In this document: in pieces, positions 7,340 to 15,521 of the stretch
Layout: each line of letters begins with the position of its first letter
Position numbering within the stretch: position 1 is the stretch's first letter
NCBI GenBank assembly: GCA_945952225.1
Contig: CAMFHP010000099.1
Location: 1 to 33,255, forward strand
From: an uncultured Myxococcaceae bacterium
GTDB lineage: Bacteria > Myxococcota_A > Polyangia > Polyangiales > Ga0077539
Length of the DNA stretch: 33,255 bases
Direction: 5' to 3'
The notes under the pieces: model-generated
The model's input: only the letters and a program-made list of their open reading frames with translations
Database searches by the model: none
Told to the model about the DNA's origin: nothing
Made by a program: the position numbers and the translations under genes

Positions 7340-8863
7340 TCAATCGAGGCGGAAGAACGTGCGGATGCGCTCGATGAGGTCTCGCTCCGCGCGCTGCGTG
7401 TGGCGCTGCGCGGCTTCGGCGTCGAGCCCCTCGCGGGCCGCCGCGAGCGCGGTGCTCCGTTGCGCGAGGAGCGTCGCGAAGTGCTGCGCGAGCTCGGGGC
7501 GTCGGGCCATCACCCGTTGAAACGCGCCCTTCTCCAGACGGAAGCACTCCACGTCGGTCGTGGCGACCACCGTGGCCGTGCGCGTCGCGCCCGTGAGCAA
7601 TGACATCTCGCCGAAGACCGTGGGCCCCGTGAGCCGCGCGACCTCGCGCTCGATGCCGTCTTCGCTGAGCCGCACCGAGGCCTCGCCCTCTTCGATGAGG
7701 TAGAGCCAGTGCGCTTCGGCGCCCTGTCGGGTCATCACCTCGCCGCGCGTGAACGGCGCGTACCGCAGCGTGAGCGCGAGCTCGTGGAACTCGTCTTCGC
7801 TGAGCTCGTCGAAGAAGCCCACGGCCTTGAGCACCGCGTGGCGCCGCGCGGCCTGGCGCTCGGTCTTCACCGCGGGAAGCTCCGGCGCCTCCTGCTGCAC
7901 GGTGACCGACTGCGAGGGCGTGGCGAGGCGCATGTCGGCGCGCTGGAGCGCGAAGTAGATCCGCGTGCGCACGTTCGAGTCCGTGGGGTCGTCGGCGGCG
8001 AGGTCGGTGAGCCAGTAGCGCACGGCGTAGCGGCCGAAGCTGTCGGTCATGTCGAGCAGGATGCAGTTGGGCGACGGGTCCGCCGCCACGCACGGAATCT
8101 CCGCGCCGCGCACCGCCGTGGTGACCACCTCGATCACGTCGCTGGGCTGGTGCTTCCATCCCACGTTGAAGTGCACCCAGCGGCGCCAGAGGCGGGGCTT
8201 GCCCTCGCGGCGACCGAGCACCACCACGGGGTTGCGCAGCAGCAGGAGGTTGGGCACGAGCACGGTCTCCCAGTTGCGCGTCTCGATGGCCGTGTAGCGC
8301 CACCGGAGCTCGACGACGCGGCCCGTGAGGTCGTTGACCTTGATCCAGTCGCCGACGCCCACCGCCGTGTCGATCTGGAGCGCGAGGCCGCTCGCCACGT
8401 TGCCGATCACGTCTTGCAGCGAAAAGCCGAGCATCGCGGTGAGCACGGCGCTCGTGGCGATGAGGCCCGAGAGGTTCATGCCCGCGCGGCTCGCGGCGGT
8501 CACGCCCGCCACGACCGAGAGCAGGCCCACGAGCACGTCTTCGACGATGCGCGGAAGCGACACGCGCGTGCGCGCCAGCAGGCCGTGAAAGAGCACCGTG
8601 GAGCCCGCGCCCACGAAGGCCACGCCCGCGCAGATCCACGCGACGGTGCGCGCCTCGTTGCGCGGCTCCGACTCGGTCACCTGGAGCAGCGCGTCGACAC
8701 ACAACATCGCCACGTGCACGCCCACGAAGAACACCTGCGCCCGCGCGCGTCGCGGCTCCGGTCCGCGGCTGCGGTCGATCGCGATGGCGAGGGCCGAGAG
8801 GAGCAGCAGCCACGGCGTGCGCGCGTCGATCGCCTCGTCGAAGAGGTGACGGAGAAAGTTCAC
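7340..8863 (-). CDS. MscS-family mechanosensitive channel with C-terminal cyclic-nucleotide-binding domain
   Basis: A 507-residue protein. N-terminal transmembrane helices are followed by the MscS pore helix and beta domain (SAVLTAMLGFSLQDVIGNVASG, then GVGDWIKVNDLTGRV), at about residues 125-190. A soluble alpha/beta region comes next. The C-terminal third is a Crp-like cNMP-binding domain (FFDELSEDEF..., RGEVMTRQGA, with the phosphate-binding cassette FGEMSLLTGATRTATV). The protein is likely an ion channel or small-molecule channel gated or tuned by cyclic nucleotide; fused MscS-CNB channels are known in other bacteria. The start is a GTG at 8863 giving MNFLRHLFDEA; the frame stays open upstream without homology. 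It is divergent from vgrG. Confidence 0.88.
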   Translation of the reverse strand: MNFLRHLFDEAIDARTPWLLLLSALAIAIDRSRGPEPRRARAQVFFVGVHVAMLCVDALLQVTESEPRNEARTVAWICAGVAFVGAGSTVLFHGLLARTRVSLPRIVEDVLVGLLSVVAGVTAASRAGMNLSGLIATSAVLTAMLGFSLQDVIGNVASGLALQIDTAVGVGDWIKVNDLTGRVVELRWRYTAIETRNWETVLVPNLLLLRNPVVVLGRREGKPRLWRRWVHFNVGWKHQPSDVIEVVTTAVRGAEIPCVAADPSPNCILLDMTDSFGRYAVRYWLTDLAADDPTDSNVRTRIYFALQRADMRLATPSQSVTVQQEAPELPAVKTERQAARRHAVLKAVGFFDELSEDEFHELALTLRYAPFTRGEVMTRQGAEAHWLYLIEEGEASVRLSEDGIEREVARLTGPTVFGEMSLLTGATRTATVVATTDVECFRLEKGAFQRVMARRPELAQHFATLLAQRSTALAAAREGLDAEAAQRHTQRAERDLIERIRTFFRLD

Positions 8864-9066
8864 GGCGCCGACGCTAACGCGACACCGGGTGCGCCGCGCA
8901 CCGAGTCGTGCGCTCGCGGGGAGACTGCTGTGATGAACAGCGCGCTGACCACGAGGAGTGCGGTGACCACCCGCGTCGGAGCGCTTCGTTCCTCGGATTC
9001 CTTGAGGGGTGAAGGATCTGATCCGGTACGATTGGTGCTCCACGCACGCAGCACAGAGGTGGCGAG
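8864..9066. other. Divergent intergenic region upstream of vgrG
   Basis: This region of 203 bases separates the MscS-cNMP channel gene from vgrG and should carry both promoters. A 6-bp stem GGTGCG-CCG-CGCACC lies at 8888-8902. A purine-rich AGGTGGCGAG stretch just before the vgrG ATG could act as its ribosome-binding site. No gene was seen. Confidence 0.4.
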
Positions 9067-11634
9067 ATGTCGGTGCTTCCGGAGGTCGAACTCGGGTTTC
9101 AGGCGGAGGGTGCGTCGGGCTGGTCGGTGATCCACGCCGCGGTGAAGCAGGCGATCTCCGAGTGCTACGAGGCGAGCCTGGTGCTCGCGGCGCCCCTCTC
9201 CCTCGGCGGTCCCGAGGGCCTCGTGGGCCGTCGGGGCACGTACACGGTCGCCCGCGGACTCTTCGGCGAACATCCGCTCAAGGGCGTGATCCGTCGCATC
9301 GAAGACCTGGGCTCCACCGCCACCCATCGCTACGTGCGCGCGGTGATGGTCCCCGCGCTCTGGACGCTCTCGCAGCGCGTCGACTCGCGGATCTTTCAGG
9401 AGATGCCCGTCTCCGCGATCGTGCGCGAGGTGCTGCGCGTCGCGGGGGTGTACCAGGGCGCCGGCGAGCTGGTGATCCCCGGCAGCCTCGACTCGCTCGC
9501 GCCCCGCGAGTACTGCGTGCAGTACCGCGAGAGCGACCTCGATTTTGTGCTCCGTCTTCTGCAGGAAGAGGGCATCCCGTTCTACTTCAAGCACGACGGC
9601 GACGGGGGCGAGACGCTGGTGCTCGTCGACGACACGCCCACGTGGCCCGCGGTGCCCGGCGCGTCGAACATCGACGTGCTCGACGAGGGCATGCACCTCG
9701 CCGACAGCGAGTCGCTCAAGTGGTTCGAAGCGGGCGCGGAGCTCCGGCCCACGTCGATGACCATCCGCGACTACGACTTCACGCGGCCCCGCGCGACCAT
9801 CGACATGACGCCGTCGTTTCCCAACAGCGGCGGCGCGCGTCCCATCTACGACTACCCCTCGCGCAAGACCCTCTACGAGTACGACGACGAGACCCACGCG
9901 TACCCTATGCACGACGGCGTCCGTCAGGCGCGCATCCGGCACGAGGCGCAGCAGGTCAACGGACGCACCGGCGCGGGCGCGGGCAACGTCACGGGCTTTC
10001 TCGCGGGCTTCACGTTCAAGCTCAACGGGCACCTCCGCCCCGAGCTCGATCAGAAGTACCTGCTCCTCCGCGTGGAGCACCGCGCGCAGGCCTTCACGGC
10101 GGTGCCCGAGGAGCTCCGCGGCGCCGAGCATCTCCTCGCGACGCTGCGCGAGTCGGGCATGCGCCTCGACGACGGATCGGTCTCGCAGCGCTACCTCAAC
10201 CGCTTCACGGTGATCCCCGCGACGGTGCCCTTCCGCGCGGCGCGCGTGACGCCGCGGCCCCTCGTGCACGGCTCGCAGACGGCGCGGGTGGTGGGCCCCG
10301 CGGGCGAAGAGATCCACACCGACTTTCACGGTCGGGTGAAGGTGCAGTTCCACTGGGACCGCCTCGGGAGCGAAGACGACAAGAGCTCGTGCTGGATCCG
10401 CGTGCAGCAGAACTGGGCGGGCAGCGGCTGGGGTTTCGTGTTCATTCCGCGCATCGGAATGGAGGTGGTGGTGACCTTCCTCGAAGGTGACCCCGACAAG
10501 CCCCTCATCACGGGCTGCGTCTACAACGGCGAGAACAACACGCCGTACCTCCTCCCGAAGGAGAAGACCAAGAGCACCATCAAGACGAACTCGTCGCCCA
10601 CCACGGGCGGATACAACGAGCTCCGCTTCGAAGACGCCGCCGGGGCCGAGCAGATCTACATGCAGGCCGAGCGCAACCACGACGTGCTGGTCAAGAACGA
10701 CCAGACGATCACCGTGCTGCGCAACCGCACGAAGACCGTCGAGGGCCACGAGCGCAACTCGATCACCTACGACCGCGTGACCCGCGTGCAGGGCAACGAG
10801 GCGAAGGAGGTCAACGGCAACCAGGACGTCGAGGTGCACGGCGTCAGCGGCCACACGATGCACGTCGACCACAACTACCTGCTCACCGCCGACGAGACGC
10901 TCTCGCTCGTGTGCGGCGGGTCGCGCGTCGACATGACCCCGGGCTCGATCTCGCTGTTCTCCGCGACGATCAACGTGTTCGGCTCGAAGCTCGTCGACAT
11001 TCGCGGCGGCCTCGTGAAGATCAACTGCGAGCAGACGCCGGGCGCGCCGAGCTCCAACGACAAGGCCTCGTCGCCCGCGGACAAGATGATGGCGGCCTTC
11101 CGCGCGGTGATGTCGGCGCTGCCGCCCGAGGTGGCCAACGCGCTCAAGAAGATCGCAGGCGGGGCCATTCAGGCAGCGCTCGGCGCGGCCATGTCGGGAC
11201 GCGCGCCGGACCTCGGCTCCATGGCGAACGCGGCCCTCGGCGCGGCGATGGGCGCGGCGGGACCGATGATCGGCGGGGCCTTCCAGGCGCTCAGTTCGGC
11301 GATGGGCGGCGACGGCAATCCCCTCGTGCAGGTGGCCCTCGGCGCGGCGCAGCAGGTGGTCACGCAGGCCGTCACGCGCGGTCTCCGCGGGGCCAATGCG
11401 ATGCGCGGCTCCCTCGCGTCGTCGCCCACGTGGCAGGCCCTCGAACGCGACAACCCCGAGGTCGCGGCCACGGCGCTTCGTCGCACGACGGGCGTGCTGG
11501 TGCGCGCGGAAGTGGCGCGGGTGCGGGCGCCGGCGGAGCTCGGTCCCGAGGCGAGCGTGCGGGTGTTCGACGGCGCGGGCGGCGCGGCGCGCGCGGCGCA
11601 TCGCGTGGGCGTGTCGGCGATGATCGGGCGCTGA
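9067..11634 (+). CDS. vgrG: Type VI secretion tip protein VgrG with Gly/Ala-rich C-terminal extension
   Basis: An 855-residue VgrG. Residues about 1-390 form the gp27-like base, including YRESDLDFVLRLLQEEGIPFYF. About 400-480 is the gp5-like OB fold (TDFHGRVKVQFHWDR, WIRVQQNWAGSGWG, RIGMEVVVTFLEGDPDKP). Then comes the beta-helix spike with repeating valine-rich strands (NDQTITVLRNRTKTVEGHE and following). Known function: trimeric puncturing tip of the T6SS needle that carries effectors. Beyond about residue 660 it has an unusual extension: a Gly/Ala/Met-rich hydrophobic region (about 699-778) with glycine-zipper-like spacing, then a soluble tail. The downstream genes encode likely cargo. No sheath or baseplate genes are present in the window. 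Confidence 0.95.
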   Translation: MSVLPEVELGFQAEGASGWSVIHAAVKQAISECYEASLVLAAPLSLGGPEGLVGRRGTYTVARGLFGEHPLKGVIRRIEDLGSTATHRYVRAVMVPALWTLSQRVDSRIFQEMPVSAIVREVLRVAGVYQGAGELVIPGSLDSLAPREYCVQYRESDLDFVLRLLQEEGIPFYFKHDGDGGETLVLVDDTPTWPAVPGASNIDVLDEGMHLADSESLKWFEAGAELRPTSMTIRDYDFTRPRATIDMTPSFPNSGGARPIYDYPSRKTLYEYDDETHAYPMHDGVRQARIRHEAQQVNGRTGAGAGNVTGFLAGFTFKLNGHLRPELDQKYLLLRVEHRAQAFTAVPEELRGAEHLLATLRESGMRLDDGSVSQRYLNRFTVIPATVPFRAARVTPRPLVHGSQTARVVGPAGEEIHTDFHGRVKVQFHWDRLGSEDDKSSCWIRVQQNWAGSGWGFVFIPRIGMEVVVTFLEGDPDKPLITGCVYNGENNTPYLLPKEKTKSTIKTNSSPTTGGYNELRFEDAAGAEQIYMQAERNHDVLVKNDQTITVLRNRTKTVEGHERNSITYDRVTRVQGNEAKEVNGNQDVEVHGVSGHTMHVDHNYLLTADETLSLVCGGSRVDMTPGSISLFSATINVFGSKLVDIRGGLVKINCEQTPGAPSSNDKASSPADKMMAAFRAVMSALPPEVANALKKIAGGAIQAALGAAMSGRAPDLGSMANAALGAAMGAAGPMIGGAFQALSSAMGGDGNPLVQVALGAAQQVVTQAVTRGLRGANAMRGSLASSPTWQALERDNPEVAATALRRTTGVLVRAEVARVRAPAELGPEASVRVFDGAGGAARAAHRVGVSAMIGR

Positions 11635-11653
11635 GCGCGCAGGAGTCTCCACG

Positions 11654-12832
11654 ATGGCCGCAGACGCGCCGACGGTGCCGAAGGAGGCCGTGCAGGCCAC
11701 CGACGACGCGGGTCATCCCTGCGTCGATTGCAACAAGGTCACCGAGGTCGAGCTGCTGTACTTCAAGCTCGAATACTCGCTGCCCGCGCCCGCCCAGCCC
11801 GGCAAGGACGGCAAGAAGCCGAAGTCGCCGTACGCCCCCGGCGAGGTGGTCGACTCGTACGGCCACGCGGCGCACCTCTCCCGCGTGCGCATCTACCGCT
11901 CGACGGTGACGCCCACGGAGCTGTGGGGCGTCGAGCTCTCGGGGGCCAACCTCGAAGAGCGCGCGAAGGCCGTGCAGAACGCGGCGAAGACGAAGAAGCC
12001 CGTCGAGTCGGTGATCACCGGATCGCCGCAGCGCAAGGGCGCGTCGATGATCTGGGAGGCCTACTGCTTCAACAACGACGTGGGCAGCGGCGGCGCCGAC
12101 ATCGTGCCGGGCAATGAGTCGTATCAGCTCCCCACCTGGTACGAGTCGCCGAAGAAATCCGACGGGTCGATCTGGCAGTTCAAGGGATCGGGCTCGGACG
12201 CGGCGGCCTTCGGGTTCACGCCCATTCTCGTGCTGCACAACAAGTGGCCGGGCACCGAAGACACCGGCGTGCGGATGCACAGCGGACGCGAGATCCGGCA
12301 CCGCAGCACCTCGGGCGGCGCGTACCCGCACCACCTCTCCGTCGACCGCGCGGGCCGCTGGACCGAGCTCCGCGCGACGCACGGTTGCCTGCGTCTCAGC
12401 GCGCCCGACATGGTCGATCTCTACGAGACGCTCAAGAAGTACACGTCCCTCGATTTCAGCTACGCCGCGAAGCCCGCCGCCGCGCCGAAGGCTTCGAAGA
12501 AGAAGGGCGCCGCGCCCGCGCCTGCGCCCACCGCGGAGAGCGTCGACGAGCGCATCAACCGCGAGGGATGGGAGAACGCCACGAAGCGCTCCGCGGGCAC
12601 GAAGCACGTGAACCCCTATCTCATGGTGGGATACCTCAAGGGCGAGGGGAAGAGCGGCTGGTGCGCGGGCCGTGAAGACGGTCTCGACACGCGCTTCGCG
12701 GCCGTGGCGAAGGGGCTTCCCGCGTACAAAGACGGCAAGAAGACGCCGCACGTCTGCGACTCGATGGGCTGGAGCAACGAGGACTACGAGGCCTTCTATG
12801 CGAGCGTTTCGAACGCGCGCAGCGGGGGCTGA
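11654..12832 (+). CDS. Putative T6SS effector with L,D-transpeptidase (YkuD-like) signature
   Basis: A 392-residue protein without signal peptide, 19 bases after vgrG and preceded by a good AGGAG ribosome-binding site. The central region matches the L,D-transpeptidase signature HX14-17[ST]HGC: H227, then 14 residues, then T242-H243-G244-C245 followed by LRLS. C245 would be the catalytic nucleophile. An N-terminal CVDCNKVTEVEL motif and a C-terminal HVNPYL...GYLKGEG...WCAGRED module are shared with the next gene. An Ala/Lys/Pro-rich linker (about 271-298) separates the catalytic and C-terminal parts. Known precedent: Tlde1-type T6SS effectors use this fold to edit peptidoglycan stems. The linkage to vgrG makes an antibacterial peptidoglycan-targeting effector the best inference; no immunity gene is obvious. 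Confidence 0.75.
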   Translation: MAADAPTVPKEAVQATDDAGHPCVDCNKVTEVELLYFKLEYSLPAPAQPGKDGKKPKSPYAPGEVVDSYGHAAHLSRVRIYRSTVTPTELWGVELSGANLEERAKAVQNAAKTKKPVESVITGSPQRKGASMIWEAYCFNNDVGSGGADIVPGNESYQLPTWYESPKKSDGSIWQFKGSGSDAAAFGFTPILVLHNKWPGTEDTGVRMHSGREIRHRSTSGGAYPHHLSVDRAGRWTELRATHGCLRLSAPDMVDLYETLKKYTSLDFSYAAKPAAAPKASKKKGAAPAPAPTAESVDERINREGWENATKRSAGTKHVNPYLMVGYLKGEGKSGWCAGREDGLDTRFAAVAKGLPAYKDGKKTPHVCDSMGWSNEDYEAFYASVSNARSGG

Positions 12833-12852
12833 GAGAGAGAGGCGGCGCGTCG

Positions 12853-13911
12853 ATGGTGGGCACGAACGTTCCGGCGGCGGCGGCCGACAGCGCGGCGCAG
12901 GCGGGCCACGAGTGCGTCGACTGCAACAAGGTCACCGAGGTGGAGCTCATCTACCTGCGGCTGACGTATCCGCTGCCGGGCGCGGGCAACGCGGCGGGCG
13001 GTGTGAGCCGGTACAACCAGCCGCTGCACCTCTCGGATTTCACCTTCTTTCGCAGCGTGGTGAAGCCCGAAGACCTCTGGGGTGAGAGCGTCTCGGGCGC
13101 CACGCTCGAAGAGAAATCGAAGGCGGTGCAGAAGCTCGCGAAGACGAAGGCGCCCATCGAAGACTTCGTGCGCAAGACCCCCGAGCGCGCGGGCGTCGAG
13201 CAGATCTTCACGTGCTTCTGCCTCATGTTCGACATGGGCAGCGGCGGCGTCGACATCGGGCCGGGACGCGAGAAATGGAGCCTCCCCACGTGGGAGGAGA
13301 CCCCCACGCGCACCGACACGGGCATCTGGATGTACGACCAGAAGAAGGACTACGGCCTCGCGCCGCGCCTGCGGATCTTGAAGGGCTGGGGCAACGCGAC
13401 GGACACCGAGGTGCGCGCCCATTGCGGCAAGGAGTACAAGGCCATCAACGCCTCGGCGAGGAACGACCCGTACCCCTCGAAGCACAGCCACCTCTCGCGC
13501 GATCGACGGGGCAAGTGGACCGAGCTTCGCTCCACCGCGGGGTGCCTCCGCGTGTCGACGGGCGACATGCTCGACATGTACGAGACGCTCAAGCCCTACT
13601 CGCGGCTCAACTTCTCGTACTCGTCGCCGACGCCGGGCAATCCGCTGCTCAACTACCAGTCGAGCGCGACGCGCACGCGCGGCGCCGAGCGCCACGTGAA
13701 CCCCTACCTCACGGTGATGTACATGTACGCCGAGGGGAAGGAGGGCTACTGCGCCATTCGCAACACGCCCATCGCGGGCTTCTATCAGACCGCGGCGGGG
13801 CGCGCGTGGCCCAACAAGATGGGCCCGCACGACATCTGCGAGAGCGCGACCTGGTACACGCAGCAGCACACGCCGCTCATGGAGTTCTACCGGGCGAACC
13901 CCGACGAGTGA
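12853..13911 (+). CDS. Paralogous L,D-transpeptidase-like T6SS effector, HGC motif altered to AGC
   Basis: A 352-residue paralogue of the upstream protein and co-directional with it. Shared elements are CVDCNKVTEVEL at residues 21-32, SGGVDIGPG, the catalytic block WTELRSTAGCLRVS, and the C-terminal HVNPYL...YAEGKEGYCAIR. H213, the 14-residue spacing, T228, G230 and C231 are kept, but the usual histidine of the [ST]HGC motif is Ala229 (codon GCG at 13537-13539). The Ala/Lys/Pro linker of the paralogue is absent. It could be a diverged effector with altered activity, a catalytically dead partner, or a binding or immunity-like decoy. The start ATG at 12853 follows a GAGAGAGAGG tract. Its stop lies three bases from the stop of the convergent FHA gene. 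Confidence 0.72.
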   Translation: MVGTNVPAAAADSAAQAGHECVDCNKVTEVELIYLRLTYPLPGAGNAAGGVSRYNQPLHLSDFTFFRSVVKPEDLWGESVSGATLEEKSKAVQKLAKTKAPIEDFVRKTPERAGVEQIFTCFCLMFDMGSGGVDIGPGREKWSLPTWEETPTRTDTGIWMYDQKKDYGLAPRLRILKGWGNATDTEVRAHCGKEYKAINASARNDPYPSKHSHLSRDRRGKWTELRSTAGCLRVSTGDMLDMYETLKPYSRLNFSYSSPTPGNPLLNYQSSATRTRGAERHVNPYLTVMYMYAEGKEGYCAIRNTPIAGFYQTAAGRAWPNKMGPHDICESATWYTQQHTPLMEFYRANPDE

Positions 13912-13914
13912 CGG

Positions 13915-14724
13915 TCAGCGCAGGGTGATGAGCTCGGTGCCGTCGCGGTTCTCGACGTACCACGCGTCGATCACCGTGCCGTGGAGCTGCGCGCGCGGCA
14001 TGTGCGGATACACCGACGCGAGCACGCCGGGGTCGTACCAGCGGAAGAGCATCTTGCCCTGTCCCTCGACGTTCACCTGGAGCAGCCGTCGGCACTGGCG
14101 GCGCACCTCGGCGAAGGGCGCGCGGCTCGTGAGAAACACGCCCCACGCCTTGCCGAGTCCCTCGTCGAGGAGCTGGTCGACGAAGAGGCCCGTCTTCCAG
14201 AGCTGCACGAGCCACGGGGCGGCCTCGCCGAAGACGGTCTCGCCCCAGCCGTCGTAGAGGCACGAGCGCTTGTAGCTGTTGCAGCGCATGAGCTCGCGCA
14301 CGCGGTCGTCGCGGGCCGCGTCGAGCACGGCGTAGAGGCGTCCGGGCGCGTGGCGGAGCGTGTCGAGGCAGCGCTCCTTCGGGGTGGTGGGCGTCGCGCG
14401 CGCAGGGGCTACGTACGGGAGCACGATCGACGCGCGGAGGTGCGTGCCGCCGATGCAGAGGTCGTCGCCCTCGGCGAGGGGCGCGTCGGAGATTCCCTGT
14501 CCGTTGAGCCAGGTGCCGTGGGCGCTCTGGAGGGCGCGCACGCGGGGGGCGCCGTCTTCCCAGCGAACGGCGACGTGCACGGGGGCCATCGAGGGATCGC
14601 CCGAGAGCGGGTCGTCGGCGGCCACGGAGGCGCCGATGCGTCGCGGCGCGCCTTCGGCGACGGTGAGCGTGCGGCCCGCCTCGGGCCCGTTCTGCACCGT
14701 GAGGATCAGCGTGCGGAGGCTCAC
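13915..14724 (-). CDS. FHA-DUF4123 fusion, T6SS effector adaptor/chaperone
   Basis: A 269-residue protein. Residues about 5-105 form an FHA phosphopeptide-binding domain (RRIGASV, VHVAVRW with H50, and HGTWLNGQ with N74 near the end). About residues 129-240 match DUF4123, the T6SS adaptor/chaperone family (Tap/Tec) that loads effectors on VgrG: LYAVLDAARD, CLYDGW, WGVFLTSRAPFAEVRRQCRRLL and MLFRWYDPGVL. The GTG start overlaps the stop of the PAAR-amidase gene, so the adaptor is translationally coupled to that cargo. The fusion suggests that effector loading could be tied to Ser/Thr kinase signalling, as FHA domains read phosphothreonine; this is inference. Confidence 0.88.
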   Translation of the reverse strand: MSLRTLILTVQNGPEAGRTLTVAEGAPRRIGASVAADDPLSGDPSMAPVHVAVRWEDGAPRVRALQSAHGTWLNGQGISDAPLAEGDDLCIGGTHLRASIVLPYVAPARATPTTPKERCLDTLRHAPGRLYAVLDAARDDRVRELMRCNSYKRSCLYDGWGETVFGEAAPWLVQLWKTGLFVDQLLDEGLGKAWGVFLTSRAPFAEVRRQCRRLLQVNVEGQGKMLFRWYDPGVLASVYPHMPRAQLHGTVIDAWYVENRDGTELITLR

Positions 14725-15479
14725 GGGCGGTACACCACGAAGTCCGAGTTCCGGTACGCGCGGCTCGCGTAGAAGCTGTCCTGGCGATAGTCCGAGACCC
14801 AGCGCGTGCCGTTGTACATCTGCATGTGCCCCGCGGCCGACGTCCCCGAGTTCGACTGGAACACCGCCACGTCGCCCGCCTGCGGACGGTAGCTGTCGAT
14901 GCTCCCCGCGTTGGCCACCTCGCTGAACCCCGCGCGTTCGAGGAGCGGCCCGTAGTTTCTCGCTTCGAGGGTGCGCCCGATGGTCGTTCCGCCGCCCTGC
15001 TCGATGGCCTCGCGCACGTAGCGGGCGCAGCGGTGCTGCGTGGTGTCGTGGGCGTGGGCGTCGAGGTGCTGCACGGCGCCGTCGACGTCCATCGCGCGAC
15101 CGCCGTTGGCGCCGCTCTTCGCCGAGGCCTGCTGCACCTCGGCGGCGTCGCTGTTCTTCACGAACGCGGCGCGCTTCTTCGCGGCCTTCTTCAGGCACTC
15201 GGTGGCGCTGTTGTGGCCGATGAGCACCGTGGGCTCGCCCTGCACCACACGTCCGCCGTGCTTCGTGGGGTCGCCGATGCGCGCGGCCTGCTCGTTCGCG
15301 ACGAGCACCGAGGGCTCGCCCTGCGCGATGGCGTCGTGGGCGGCCTTGCAGGTTCCCTTGTCGTTGCGGCGCGCCGCGGGGCGGTTGCCGATGAGCACCT
15401 TCGGCTCGCACGCGGGCACGATGGGACCGCCCACGTGGGGGCAGGTGTGGTGATCGGTCAGTCGGGCGGCAGGGGGCAT
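14721..15479 (-). CDS. PAAR-domain effector with C-terminal CHAP/NlpC-like peptidoglycan amidase
   Basis: A 252-residue protein. The N-terminal ~95 residues are a PAAR domain (PPAARLTD, HVGGPIVPACEPKVLIGNRPAAR, then ARIGDPTKHGG and GEPTVLIG), the conical tip that caps VgrG. After an Ala/Lys linker, residues about 130-252 resemble a CHAP/NlpC-P60 amidase. A candidate nucleophile C151 lies in HRCARYVREAIEQGG, then GDVAVFQ, then a candidate catalytic H218 in AGHMQMYNG, then WVSDYRQDSFY and a terminal FVVYRP. Specialised PAAR-amidase effectors that cleave peptidoglycan are known. The gene is co-transcribed with the FHA-DUF4123 adaptor downstream. ATG at 15479. Confidence 0.85.
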   Translation of the reverse strand: MPPAARLTDHHTCPHVGGPIVPACEPKVLIGNRPAARRNDKGTCKAAHDAIAQGEPSVLVANEQAARIGDPTKHGGRVVQGEPTVLIGHNSATECLKKAAKKRAAFVKNSDAAEVQQASAKSGANGGRAMDVDGAVQHLDAHAHDTTQHRCARYVREAIEQGGGTTIGRTLEARNYGPLLERAGFSEVANAGSIDSYRPQAGDVAVFQSNSGTSAAGHMQMYNGTRWVSDYRQDSFYASRAYRNSDFVVYRP

Positions 15480-15521
15480 CGGGCTCTCGCTCCGTCGCAG
15501 GGCGTTCGCAGGGTTACGGGA

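Noticed and set aside
8888-8902. Small GC hairpin considered as a terminator
   Set aside because: There is no U-tract, and it lies in a divergent promoter region where no transcript should end.
8860-11700. Minus-strand open frame of 946 codons opposite vgrG
   Set aside because: It lies antisense to an unmistakable VgrG, and its product is low-complexity Arg/His/Ala sequence with no recognisable domain.
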